From contig JAUJPP010000007.1 in the NCBI GenBank assembly GCA_030562195.1, forward strand, positions 33,973,769 to 34,037,768: 64,000 nt of DNA, given 5' to 3'. Position 1 is the first letter of the stretch. Every line of letters starts with the position of its first letter. This DNA comes from Nipponacmea schrenckii. Its lineage: Eukaryota; Mollusca; Gastropoda; Lottiidae. Shown in pieces: positions 21,488 through 33,259 of this stretch. Position numbers and translations under genes: made by a program. Below the pieces are notes generated by a model, which was not told the DNA's origin, made no database searches, and was given only the letters and a program-made list of their open reading frames with translations.

Positions 21488-22154
21488 CAGACCTCTCAAC
21501 CTAGAACGTTCCCAAGGAGTGAGATTTGGTTACGGGTCCAGGGGCTGCCTAGTCCCCTGGAAGCTCTGGCATTCTATAGATGGCTGGAGATACATTCTAG
21601 CTCATTTCCCCGAGAATAAAACTGCAAACCAGTATGTGTAAACTTGTTTTTTGTTTGTCTTTACAATATCTTCTATTTTTACCTTTTGTAAGTAGCGGCT
21701 CCTGTATATTTGGTCCCTTTTACAAGTAGAGTGTTGTCTAAGGTGGAATCTGAATCTGAACTGTCCAGCGTGTCCGACACTTTGATAGCCTGAACAAGTG
21801 GTGCTGGAATCTGAACCTGCAAAGCAATCTCTATCTAATGTTATTGTTCCTTTTCAATCAGTAGGCGAAGTAGGAACGACAACTCTGAGGAGAGATTGTT
21901 GTTTTATGATCGGTCAGACTCAAATTTGATAGCTAATGATCAGCAAGGTTAAAAAATGAAAATTTGCTCGGAATATGACTGAAGACGTGACCCATTCTTT
22001 GTTCGTAAGCAAACCACCAAATACCAGTGTTTTTTTTGTTTTTTTTACCCTAAACCTTCAACATGTGTGAGATTTTAAGGTAGCTGCGTGAGAGCGTGAA
22101 ATTGAAGCCGAATGCGTGAGTCTCACACCAAATGTGTGAGAGTTGAGAGGTCTG
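21488..22154. mobile_element. hAT-like non-autonomous element, 667 bp
   Basis: CAGACCTCTCAAC at the left end and GTTGAGAGGTCTG at the right end are perfect 13-bp terminal inverted repeats of the CAG...CTG hAT form. CCTATA directly flanks both sides (21,482-21,487 and 22,155-22,160), an exact 6-bp target duplication; most hATs make 8 bp, but 5-6 bp groups exist. The interior has no transposase and carries gcgtgag / tgtgtgag runs near the right end. Confidence 0.82.
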
Positions 22155-22160
22155 CCTATA

Positions 22161-22920
22161 TCCATTTTTCGAAATTTATACACCTCACTGTGCTGTGCAT
22201 AAACTAAAGTTGTTGAGGCGACCATTCAACTTTTTGAAACCTGTAGTGGCAACGTTGAATAACTTCCTGTGTAATAGATACAAGTCAACAAAATTTAGCT
22301 GATCTGTAACAATTGTTATTATTTGGCCAAATTTAAAACCTTACAATTATAAAACTTTTGCCACCATTGTGATTTTTATTCAGACATTATGGCCAGTCCA
22401 ATTTGGATAATTTTGGTGTCAAATGAAAGAACATTGACAAATATTAAGGTCCCAGGTATCTCATTTTTCAATTTCATTTTTGTATCTTTGCAACATCCAG
22501 TTTAACTTTTTCGAAGTTTGAAGGTTATTTCTTGTGATTGTGAACTTTTGCCAATTTCTTTATTTTCCAAATTTGTGATACTTTGGCCGCCATATTGAAA
22601 TGTGATGTTTTTGTAAAACTCAAAATGGGGCCTCAGAGTCCAGTATAATTTGTGTGATGTTTAGTTCTTTCGTCCGCGCAAAAATATTTTGAAGCCGAAT
22701 TTCGAATTTGCTTTTTGCAATTTCCGTTTTAATTTTAAAGTTTAAAGACTTATTTCTCATGACTTTGATCTTTAATGACCCTGACCTTTAGTAGGTCAAA
22801 AGTCATCGACCCTTGCTATCAGCTGATACTCTGTATTTAACCTACTTCCAGTTTTATAGCCGTCTGAAAACTGCAAAATTCACAACTTTGGGCTGCTCCT
22901 GAGTGTGACCTCATTCATGT
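22161..22920 (-). mobile_element. C-group relic
   Basis: Reversed and worn copy of the C-group body: the acacctcac / ctgtagtggcaacgt tail region first, then aatgtgatgtttttgtaaaa, ggccgccatattg, repeated gacctt / aggtca half-sites at about 22,760-22,810, and ctgctcctgagtgtgacct at the far end. The terminal hairpin is absent. Confidence 0.7.
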
Positions 22921-22928
22921 AGAGAATA

Positions 22929-23283
22929 TTTATATGCCCACATTAAAATGTGGTTGTATATTGTGGTCATGTGATGTCCGTCCGTTGGTCTGTCGGTACG
23001 TTTTGCTTGTGAACGCAATAGAGATTACAATTTTCATTGGAATTGAATGAAATTTGGTGTGATCATTTATGTTGATGAGATCTTGGACAGCTATTGAGTT
23101 ATTGCACTTGAATTAGTCAAAAAGCTGGAAAATTTCCTTGTGAACGCGATAGACACTACAGTTTTCTTCGAATATTAATGAAGCTTGCTGTGATCATTTT
23201 ATATTGATGAGATCTCGGACAAGTTCGAAATTGTAGATTTTTCAACGTTTTTTTACTTATTGCCCTTGACTTAGTCAAAAAGA
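22929..23283 (-). mobile_element. Family F pearl-like element, hairpin part
   Basis: A variant hairpin at 22,931-22,960 (tatatgccca / tggttgtata) and a short CCGT tract are followed by two ~160-base monomers with gtgaacgcgatagaga.. and gatgagatcttggacaagtt. It is interrupted at 23,283 by the LINE tail. Sequence at 29,886-30,057 looks like its continuation. Confidence 0.65.
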
Positions 23284-24530
23284 TTAATAATAATAATAAT
23301 AATAAACTCTTTATTTTACATTGGTCAGAATTAGGCCCAATACACAAGGACATGGTCCTGTCTCACATTCAGCCCATGGGGCAATACATTGGAAAAAAAA
23401 AAAAAACAGAAAAAAAAAGAAAGAAAAAACGAAAAAAAAATCGAAAATGCATAATATCTCAATATACAATTCGTCTGAAATACTAAAAATACACAAGTAC
23501 ATGTGTATCAAATGGACAGATATGTGTTCCGGCGATCAAGTACATGACCACAAAATAAATATACAATACTCCACGTACAATTTGTTTAAAAATACACAAG
23601 TACATGTGCATGAATGGACAGATTTTCAACCTACAATTTGTTTATAAAATTTATGTAATATATAGTTCCCGCGGCCATGCACACGACCGCAAAAAATCAC
23701 GTATTATTTCAACGTACAATTTATTTTAAAATACACAATTACATGTGTAAATAATGGACAGATTTATCTTCCGACGATCAAGTACATGACAGCAAAAACC
23801 ATATATCATTTCAATGTACAATTAGTTTTAAAATACACAAGTACATGTGTATAAAATGGACAGATTCATCATTCTGCGATCAAGTACATGACCACAAAAA
23901 CCAAGGAATAGACAAGTACATCTGCATGAGACGATCAGACATCAAAACATACATATAAAAAAAAAAAAAAAAAAAAGAATTGCCAAAGCGTCAGTGCATA
24001 TGCTGCGAGCGGGCTACCCAACCCTACTCCATTTTATGTTCTTATTTTCTATGGAGGGGGAGGTAGGATTTGTCCATGCTCAAGACCAGCTTTAAGGATG
24101 TTTACTCATCCCCCGACAGTAATAATTTAGATTTTCAAAATGGTTCAAGTTAGGCCAAAATAGAATTGTTGGTGGTGATATACATGTACCCGTGAGAAAG
24201 GGAAAAATAAAATTAATAAATTACTTAAATCATTAAATCATGGAGAAACACAATTGTTAAGATAGCCATCAGCAAGTAAGCCTATAGTTGGTGAAAAGAA
24301 TACCCGTGTAACAGGAAGTATGCTTATGTTAATGAAAGATTACCAAGAATCATCCTTCGAAAAGTCTTAAAATCTGATGCTGATTTAATATTTTCGTCTA
24401 GACCATTCCATAAAATTGATCCTTTGTATTTAATACTTTGTTTAATCAAATTGATTCGTGGTTTTTGCACCACAAGTTTTGAATTTATGCTAGAAGTGTA
24501 AGACTAAGAGTGAAGATATTTCGGTTAATG
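23284..24530 (-). mobile_element. LINE 3' end, copy 1 (ORF C-terminus, 3' UTR, AAT tail)
   Basis: Reading the minus strand: NSKLVVQKPRINLIKQSIKY, then KGSILWNGLDENIKSASDF and KTFRRMILGNLSLT with a stop at 24,324. This is the typical C-terminal tail of CR1/L2-type reverse transcriptase proteins (G.ilWN.L...i). About 1 kb of 3' UTR follows, with repeated caagtacatg motifs and an A-run, and an ATT/AAT microsatellite at 23,285-23,306 acts as the tail. The RT domain itself is absent (5' truncation at about 24,530, next to a pearl element). Confidence 0.8.
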
Positions 24531-24532
24531 GT

Positions 24533-25848
24533 TTTTATACGCCCACATGGAAATGTGGACGTATATTGCCGTCGCCCCTGTCCGTCCGTCCGTCCGTCCA
24601 CATTTGTTGTATCCACGATAGAGGCTACAGTTTTTATCCGATCTTAATGAAACTTGGTATACATGTATATATTGATGATATCTCGGTCAAGTTCGAAAAT
24701 GGAAATTATCGTATGAACGGTTTGTGAGTTATTGCACTTGACTTAAGAAAAATGCGTCAAATTTGGTTTGTATCCACAATAGAGGCTACAATTTTTATCG
24801 GATATTAATGAAACTTGGTATACATGTATATATTGATGATATCTCGGTCAAGTTCGAAAATGGAAATTATCGCATGAACGGTTTTAGAGTTATTGCCCTT
24901 GACTTAGTAAAAACGCGTCAAATTTGGGTTGTATCCACAATAGAGGCTACAGTTTTTATCCGATCTTAATGAAACTTGGTATACATGTATATATTGATGA
25001 AATCTCGGTCAAGTTCGAAAATGGAAATTATCGCATGAACGGTTTTTGAGTTATTACCCTTGACTTAGTAAAAACGCGTTAAATTTGGGTTGTATCCACA
25101 ATAGAGGCTACAGTTCTCATCCGATCTTAATGAAACTTGGTATTCATGTATATATTGATGATATCTCGGTCAGTTCGAAAATAGAAATAATCGCATGAGC
25201 AATTTTTGAGTTATTGCCCTTGACTTAGTAAAAACGCGTCAAATTTGGGTTGTATCCACAATAGAGGCTACAGTTTTTATCCCATCTTAATGAAACTTGG
25301 TATACATGTATATATTGATGATATCTCGGTCAAGTTCGAAAATAGAAATAATCGCATGAGCGGTTTTTGAGTTATTGCCCTTGACTTAGTAAAAACATGT
25401 CAAATTTGGGTTGTATCCACAATACAGGCTACAGTTGTTTTTATCCTATCTTAATGAAACTTGGTATACATGTATATATTAATTATGTCTCGGTCAAGTT
25501 CGAAAATAGAAATAATCGCATGAGCGGTTTTTGAGTTATTGCCCTTGACTTAGTAAAAACGTGTCAAATTTGGGTTGTTTCCACATTAGAGCTACAGTTT
25601 TTATCCGATCTTAATGAAACTTGGTATACATGTATATATTAAGGATATCTCGGTCAAGTTCGAAAATGGAAATTATCGCAGGAATGGTTTTTGAGTTATT
25701 GCCCTTGACTTAGTAAAAACGCGTCAAATTCGGGTTGTATACAAAATTGAAGCTAAAGTTTTTATCCGATCTTAATGAAACTTGGTATACCTGTATATAT
25801 TGATGATATCTCGGTCAAGTTTGAAAATGGAAATTATCGCATGAAAAA
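24533..25848 (-). mobile_element. Family B pearl-like array, copy 1, broken at the 5' side
   Basis: A hairpin at 24,536-24,565 (arms tatacgcccacat / atgtggacgtata), four CCGT units and eight ~161-base monomers. Monomer starts (atcttaatga) fall at 24,641, 24,802, 24,963, 25,124 and 25,284. It stops inside a monomer at about 25,845 at the joint with the duplicated LINE tail, so it has no 5' terminus of its own. Confidence 0.85.
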
Positions 25849-28104
25849 AGAAAAAAAAAGAAAGAAAAAACGAAAAAAAAATCGAAAATGCATAATATCT
25901 CAATATACAATTCGTCTGAAATACTAAAAATACACAAGTACATGTGTATCAAATGGACAGATATGTGTTCCGGCGATCAAGTACATGACCACAAAATAAA
26001 TATACAATACTCCACGTACAATTTGTTTAAAAATACACAAGTACATGTGCATGAATGGACAGATTTTCAACCTACAATTTGTTTATAAAATGGATGTAAT
26101 ATATAGTTCCCGCGGCCATGCACACGACCGCAAAAAATCACGTATTATTTCAACGTACAATTTATTTTAAAATACACAATTACATGTGTAAATAATGGAC
26201 AGATTTATCTTCCGACGATCAAGTACATGACAGCAAAAACCATATATCATTTCAATGTACAATTAGTTTTAAAATACACAAGTACATGTGTATAAAATGG
26301 ACAGATTCATCATTCTGCGATCAAGTACATGACCACAAAAACCAAGGAATAGACAAGTACATCTGCATGAGACGATCAGACATCAAAACATACATATAAA
26401 AAAAAAAAAAAAAAAAAGAATTGCCAAAGCGTCAGTGCATATGCTGCGAGCGGGCTACCCAACCCTACTCCATTTTATGTTCTTATTTTCTATGGAGGGG
26501 GAGGTAGGATTTGTCCATGCTCAAGACCAGCTTTAAGGATGTTTACTCATCCCCCGACAGTAATAATTTAGATTTTCAAAATGGTTCAAGTTAGGCCAAA
26601 ATAGAATTGTTGGTGGTGATATACCCGTGAGAAAGGGAAAAATAAAATTAATAAACTAGAATTGCTTACAATTATGAACGTATTTCGAGAGCCTTAAAAT
26701 ATTATGTAGGCTAAATTTGCAATTACCTACATCTAGACAATATATTGAATATCATTTGACCTAGTTTTCAAAGTCATAAAATAATTAGGTCACACCTTCC
26801 GTAACGGTTAATGATGGCGAAAATATGAAAATTATCAATTTTTGCTGTATTTAAGTACACTTATCTCTATGAATTTTTTAAGTAAGCCAAATTAAAAAAT
26901 ATCTACTCGTAGACAATATATTGAATATTATTTGACCTAATTTCCAAGGTCATAGATTAAGTGGGTCACACCTTCCGTACCCGTTAAAGTGACCTAATTT
27001 TGAAAAAATCGAAATTTAAATAATTCGAAAGAAAATACGAAATTTGAAAATCGGTCTCCAAGAAAAGGTAGATAATGATCCATTGTATCTATGTGCTAAA
27101 TTTCATCAAAATCGGTCTATCAGTAGTGTCTGAATTTCGGATTTAAGAATTGTAACGAAAATTCAAAATGGCGGCCGATATGGCAGCTTGACCTAATTAT
27201 TTAGGTCAAATCAATTACTATTGACAAGTTATTTATAAAACAGTTTTCACTTTTCACCTAGCAGTTATAGACCGGAAGTTACGTAATTACGTCATTTGAG
27301 GCTAAACCGGAAGTGGAATTTTTTTTTTCACATTTTTTCAAAAATTATAAACATATCGCCTATCAACTGGTAAAGTTTCAAAATTTTACCATTTATATTA
27401 AAGGAGAAATCACGGTCTGAAATTTTTGCCGATGACCCTTGAATATTGAATTGCAAATCGTGGATAAAATATTTAACCTAATTGCATAAAACCTATAATT
27501 GTTAGTTGACAAATACATTGAAGTTTTCAAATCTGAAAATCCGGTCAAAATCGAACTGAAAATAAACTTGCTAAGGCAAAAAAACCTGAACTTCCGGTTC
27601 TCACTTCCTGTCAGAGATAGAACTTCCGGTTTTGTTTTATTTGATAATAGAAATCATTCTAAGATCAACTGTAGATTTAGAATTTCTGCACCTTTTACCA
27701 GTTTGTCTGCAAACTCATCCAAGAATTACAAAAAAAAAAAAAAATAAAATAATCCGAACGATTACAATACGTTTTCGCCAAAGTCGAAATACGTAATTAC
27801 TTAAATCATTAAATCATGGAGAAACACAATTGTTAAGAAAGCCATCAGCAAGTAAGCCTATAGTTGGTGAAAAGAATACCCGTGTAACAGGAAGTATGCT
27901 TATGTTAATGAAAGATTACCAAGAATCATCCTTCGAAAAGTCTTAAAATCTGATGCTGATTTAATATTTTCGTCTAGACCATTCCATAAAATTGATCCTT
28001 TGTATTTAATACTTTGTTTAATCAAATTGATTCGTGGTTTTTGCACCACAAGTTTTGAATTTATGCTAGAAGTGTAAGACTAAGAGTGAAGATATTTCGG
28101 TTAA
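25849..28104 (-). mobile_element. LINE 3' end, copy 2 (duplicate of copy 1, with an insertion)
   Basis: Nearly identical to 23,400-24,530, beginning in the purine run aaagaaagaaaaaacg. It lacks six bases of copy 1 (catgta near 24,184) and contains a 1.14-kb insertion at 26,654-27,797. The LINE stop codon is at 27,900-27,902. The joint falls inside a family B monomer on one side and in the A-rich run on the other. Confidence 0.85.
26654..27797 (+). mobile_element. C-group element, third terminus type, full copy with known empty site
   Basis: Copy 1 of the duplication reads attaataaattacttaaatc without a break; copy 2 carries this insertion there. The 5' end is CTAGAATTGC with ACGTATTTCG at about 26,677-26,686. 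The 3' end is an A-run, then a hairpin whose right arm is CGAAATACGT, the exact complement of that 5' motif. Any target duplication is at most AA. The body has CCGGAAGT at 27,275 and 27,306, CTTCCGGT at 27,593 and 27,623, an aaaatggcggcc motif at about 27,168, and no coding capacity for Rep or helicase. Confidence 0.85.
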
Positions 28105-28106
28105 TG

Positions 28107-29885
28107 GTTTTTATACGCCCACATGGAAATGTGGACGTATATTGCCGTCGCCCCTGTCCGTCCGTCCGTCCGTCCGTCCGTCCGTCCGTCCGTCCACATT
28201 TGTTGTATCCACGATAGAGGCTACAGTTTTTATCCGATCTTAATGAAACTTGGTATACATGTATATATTGATGATATCTCGGTCAAGTTCGAAAATGGAA
28301 ATTATCGTATGAACGGTTTGTGAGTTATTGCACTTGACTTAAGAAAAATGCGTCAAATTTGGTTTGTATCCACAATAGAGGCTACAATTTTTATCGGATA
28401 TTAATGAAACTTGGTATACATGTATATATTGATGATATCTCGGTCAAGTTCGAAAATGGAAATTATCGCATGAACGGTTTTAGAGTTATTGCCCTTGACT
28501 TAGTAAAAACGCGTCAAATTTGGGTTGTATCCACAATAGAGGCTACAGTTTTTATCCGATCTTAATGAAACTTGGTATACATTTATATATTGATGAAATC
28601 TCGGTCAAGTTCGAAAATGGAAATTATCGCATGAACGGTATTTGAGTTATTACCCTTGACTTAGTAAAAACGCGTTAAATTTGGGTTGTATCCACAATAG
28701 AGGCTACAGTTCTCATCCGATCTTAATGAAACTTGGTATTCATGTATATATTGATGATATCTCGGTCAGTTCGAAAATAGAAATAATCGCATGTTCAATT
28801 TTTGAGTTATTGCCCTTGACTTAGTAAAAACGCGTCAAATTTGGGTTGTATCCACAATAGAGGCTACAGTTTTTATCCCATCTTAATGAAACTTGGTATA
28901 CATGTATATATTAATTATGTCTCGGTCAAGTTCGAAAATAGAAATAATCGCATGAGCGGTTTTTGAGTTATTGCCCTTGACTTAGTAAAAACGTGTCGAA
29001 TTTGGGTTGTTTCCACATTAGAGCTACAGTTTTTATCCGATCTTAATGAAACTTGGTATACATGTATATATTAAGGATATCTCGGTCAAGTTCGAAAATG
29101 GAAATTATCGCAGGAATGGTTTTTGAGTTATTGCCCTTGACTTAGTAAAAACGCGTCAAATTCGGGTTGTATCCAAAATTGAAGCTAAAGTTTTTATCCG
29201 ATCTTAATGAAACTTGGTATACCTGTATATATTGATGATATCTCGGTCAAGTTTGAAAATGGAAATTATCGCATGAACGGTTTTTGAGTTATGGCCTTGA
29301 CTTAGAAAAATCTTGTCAAAATTTTAGTTTCGATGCAATAAATCCTCCAATTTTCAGAGGATGTTGATGAAACTTGGTTGTGAGCATTGGAATTGATTAG
29401 GCCTCAGTCAAGTTTGAATTTGACAGTTTTTCAATGAATTGTTTTACGTTATTGCCCTTGACTTAGTAAAATTGCGTCAAAATTCTATTGTGGTTGCAAT
29501 AAGAAGCTTTAATTTTCAAAGGATTTTGATGGAACTTGGTGTAAACATCAGAATTGATAAGACATTAGTCAAGTTTGAATTTTTGACTTTTTTTAACAAA
29601 TGGTTTTTGGGTTATTGACCTTGACTTAGTAAAATTGCGTCAAAAATATTTGTGGGTGCAAAATAAGCTACAATTTTTTAATAGATTTGATGAAACTTGG
29701 TAAGAGTATTGAAATAGATAAGATGGTGGTCAAGTTGTAATTTGACAATTTTCCATGAACAGTTTTTGAGTTTTTGCCCTTAACTTCAATATTAATTCAG
29801 TGAATGTTTTTTGAGTTATTGCTCTATTTATTATTCAAATTCAATGCTGCCAGTGGGCGTATGTTACCTTGCCTGGCAAGCTATC
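28107..29885 (-). mobile_element. Family B pearl-like element, copy 2, complete
   Basis: A hairpin at 28,112-28,141, eight CCGT units (copy 1 has four), and monomers nearly identical to copy 1 but with one monomer fewer. More diverged monomers (29,300-29,790: gatgaaacttggtgtaaaca, caagtttgaattt) follow, then the 5' end aatgctgccagtgggcgt and CTTGCCTGGCAAGCTATC. It shows how copy 1 must have ended before it was interrupted. Confidence 0.88.
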
Positions 29886-30057
29886 TTTGTGTTATTGCCC
29901 TTGACGCATTGAAATAGATTTGTGAATGCGATAGACAATAAAGTTTTCATCTGATTTTAGTGAATTTGGTGTAACATTTTTATTGATGAAAACTTGGATT
30001 AGACCTAAATAATGTTAGACTTTCTGCCTGTGTTGAAACAGAAAATATACTTTAAAG
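29886..30057 (-). mobile_element. Family F remainder
   Basis: gtgaatgcgatagacaataa, gattagacctaaataatgtt and ctgtgttgaaacagaaaata match the inner 5' part of the family F copy at 58,310-58,450. It lies on the other side of the LINE and family B material from 22,929-23,283, as expected if those inserted into one F element. Confidence 0.65.
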
Positions 30058-30058
30058 T

Positions 30059-33017
30059 GGATACGCCCACATGAAATGGGGGGCGTATATTGTTTTTGCC
30101 CGTGTCCGTCCGTCTGTCTGTCCATAATTGCTCGTAAACACTCTACAAGGTGCATTTCTTGATTGATTTAGATGAAACTTGATATGAGTGTTTATGATCA
30201 TGCAAGGATGAACCCTATTGAAAATCAGCGAAATCGGAAAAAATTTAGTATGAGTTCTTGCCCTTGTTCTTGAATGGCTCGTAAACACTCTACAAAGTGC
30301 AATTCTAGACTGATTTTGATGAAACTTTGTGTGAGAGTATGTTATAACTCAAGGATAAACATTTAGTATGAGTTATTGTGGGACTTTGCTTTCAGCAAAG
30401 TCCCAGTTTGTTTTCGGTTTGTCAATTCTTTTTTTTTTTTTTTTTCGAAAGTTACACAGGGCACACAGCCTAGACTGCGATAGTTGCAATATTATCTCAA
30501 CTTCTCTAGACCTTCTGTAGTGGCAACGTGTTCCTTAAATGTAAATTGGAACATTTTTGCACAACCGGAAGGGCTGCATTGCAACATGCTTAAAAAGTCG
30601 GTCAGTGGCTCTAGAACTCGTATTTTTGGATCAATTTTCGTCGGGTTTGCATTTTTGGAAACTTGAAACAATTTCCAACAAGATAGCAGTTTAAAAATTT
30701 CAAAATTCGAAAATTCGTAGCACACATTTTTTTGCCGTATTTTGCACATTTTTGCAACTTTGCTATTTTAAGACCGATTAATCTGAAAATTTTGGTGCCT
30801 TCAAGTGTCAAGAATATAAAAACATTGGCAGAGTCAAAATTTTTGCTTTATTTCCGGTTTCAACGAAAAAAGGGTTTAGACTTCCGGTTGACCTACTTGC
30901 GCTGTAGTCGATGTATCGCAACAAAATTTATGTCGATCTTAATTAAATTAGAAGACAAAAAAACGAAGAAGAAAAAATCCGGACCGGAAGTGAAACTTTG
31001 GCCGCCATCTTGAAATGCCACTTTTTTGTAAACCTCAAAATGGGGCCTCTACGGTAAGAGCGACTTGTGTGTTATTTGTATTTTTAGAAAGTCTATTCGA
31101 TTACGAAAAAATGTATGGGAGCCGATTTTTGAATTTCGATTTTGCTTTTTTGCAACTTCCGGTTCAATATTTTCAATTTTTAAAAGCTTATTTCTCGTGA
31201 CCTTGACCTTTGGTGACCGTGACCTTTAGTAGGTCAAAGGTCATTGACCTTGGCTATCAGTTGATACTTTGACCTTTGACCTCCAACATCTTCCGGTTTT
31301 ATAGCTGCCCAAAAACAGCGAAATTCGCAACTTTGGACTGCTCTAGAGCGTGACCTAATTAATTTAGAGTGTTATTTTTTTCAGATTCTTAAGGTGCTTT
31401 TTGTCCTCTTTCCAACGATATATAACAAAAGTTTGTAAAATGAAAATTGAAGTTTTTGATTTTTGCAAAGATAGGTACATTTTGCCGTATATTCGCTTGT
31501 TTAAAATGTATGTGTGTATATCTCGTGATCTATTAGCTGTACAAGCTTCAAATTTGTACCGTGAATTTACATTTTGAATATGATTAGATTTCTGTCCAAA
31601 AAAACGAGATGGGCGTGGCACATCCGGGTGAACTTCAAATTTAACATTTATATCGGTCAGCGAACTAGGGCTGCAGGAAATAACGTTTTTCAAAAAAGTA
31701 CCTTGCATACATATACCTCATTACTTTGGCCAGTTTATCCCAAAAAATCAAATGTTTCTGTCTGTTTGTTGCAATTTTGCGACATTTGCTAAAAAAAAAT
31801 CAGTTTTTTTAAGTTTGGGGGCTTATTTCTAGTGACCTTGACCTTTGGTGACCTTGACCTTTACAAGGTCATTGGTCACTGACTTTGGCTATCAGTTGAC
31901 AATTTGACATTAGGCTTCCGACGTCTACTTCCGGTTTTATAGCTGCCCGAAAACAGCAAAATTCGCTACTTTGGACTGCTCTAGAGCGTGACCTAATTAA
32001 TTTAGAGGGTTATTTATTTCAGATTCTTAAGGCGCCTTGTGTCCTCTTTCCAGCGATGTACAACAAAAGTTTTCAAAATGAAAATTTAATTTTTGCACTT
32101 TTAAAACTAAAGTACATTTTGCTTTTTTGAAATGTATTTGTGTATATCTCGCGATCTATTAGATGTACAAGCTTCAAATTTGTACCGTGAGTATACATTT
32201 TGAATGTGATTTGATTCAAGTAAAAAAAATGAGATGGGCGTGGCACATCCGGGTAAATTTGCAATTTATCATTTATATGGGTCAGCCAATTACGTTTGCA
32301 GGAAATGACGTTTTTCAAAAAAATACTTTGCACTCAGATACCTCGTTACTTTGGCCAGTTTATCCTACAAAATCAGATGTTTCGGCCTGTTTGTTGCAAT
32401 TTTGCGACGATAGCAAAGTCCCACTCTGTGCCATAATTGGCTCTAGTTGTACTTGTTTTTGAAAACGCGTTCAATTTTAGTTTGTGAACACTCTTGAAAG
32501 AACAATTCTTAATGGATTTTGATGAAACTTAGCTTGAGTATTTGCTATCACCCAAGGATGAAGCCTATTGAAAACCAGTTAAATTGAAAAAAATTTAATA
32601 TCAGTTATTGCCCTTGTTCTTGAAAACTCGTTCAATTTTTGGCTTTTAAACACTCCACAAAAAATAATTATTGACCGATTTTGACAAAACTTGCTGAAAT
32701 TGTTTAATATCACCCAAGGATGAACCCTTTTGAAAATAAAAAATATCGAAATATATTTGATGTGAATTATTGCCCTTGTTCTATAAAGTGTGTTGGATTT
32801 TTGCCTTAAAATTGTAAACACTCTACAAGTCACAATTCTTGAGAAATTTTGATGTAACTTGGCATGAGTATTTGTAATCACCTTAGGATGAACCCTATTG
32901 AAATTCAGTTAAATCAAAAAATATTTAATATCAGTAATTGCCCTTGTTTTTGAAAACGCATTCAGTTTTAGCTTGTAAACACTCTAGAAATAAATTGAAA
33001 TATATTTAGTGTCAGTT
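30059..33017 (-). mobile_element. Family A pearl-like element interrupted by a C-group element
   Basis: A hairpin at 30,061-30,088, a CCGT/CTGT tract and two monomers run to about 30,378. The monomer phase resumes at 32,451 (cttgtttttgaaaacgcgtt) and continues to 33,017, where aggccagac-type sequence cuts it. The original monomer around the break reads agttattgcccttgttttt, so about three bases were lost or replaced at the insertion point. Confidence 0.8.
30379..32450 (-). mobile_element. C-group element C2, near-complete, inside a pearl element
   Basis: The 3' hairpin at 30,380-30,404 is perfect (GGGACTTTGC arms), followed by a T-run, the tail with ggcacacagcctagactg, and modules with CTTCCGGTT. 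AAGATGGCGGC lies on the reverse strand at about 31,003-31,013, and AGGTCAAAGGTCA is at about 31,231. Two ~630-base modules starting gctctagagcgtgacctaat (about 31,340 and 31,978) follow. The 5' end at 32,411-32,450 reads, in element direction, ACAACTAGAGCC..tggcacagagtgggactttgct. About 2.07 kb with no transposition proteins. Its insertion into a known repeat makes both boundaries reliable. Confidence 0.85.
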
Positions 33018-33085
33018 AGGCCAGACATTTTTTATTTTATGTTTTAAGGAATTTTTTTTTTTTTTTTTTTTTTACGAAATTTTTC
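33018..33085 (+). mobile_element. Solo terminal fragment resembling the 39.7-kb TIR transposon
   Basis: ttaggccagacattttttat and ttttaaggaattttt resemble the left terminus of the element at 39,722 (aaggccagaccaatttattt, ttttacgga). A T-run of about 20 bases follows at 33,052-33,073. Short and diverged, so only suggestive. Confidence 0.4.
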
Positions 33086-33259
33086 TCCATTTATATACAG
33101 CCACATAAAATGGGGGGCGTTTATTGTCGTCACCCACATCTGTCCGTCCGTCCGTCCACAATTGCTCGTAAACATAATACAAGGTGCAATTCTTGACGGA
33201 TTTAATTGAAACTTTATATGAGTGTTAATGATCACTCAAGGATGAACCCTATTTAAAAA

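Noticed and set aside
24533..29885. CRISPR-like array because of regular ~161-base repeats
   Set aside because: Repeats are contiguous monomers with no spacers, in eukaryotic DNA with intron-bearing genes and transposon ends.
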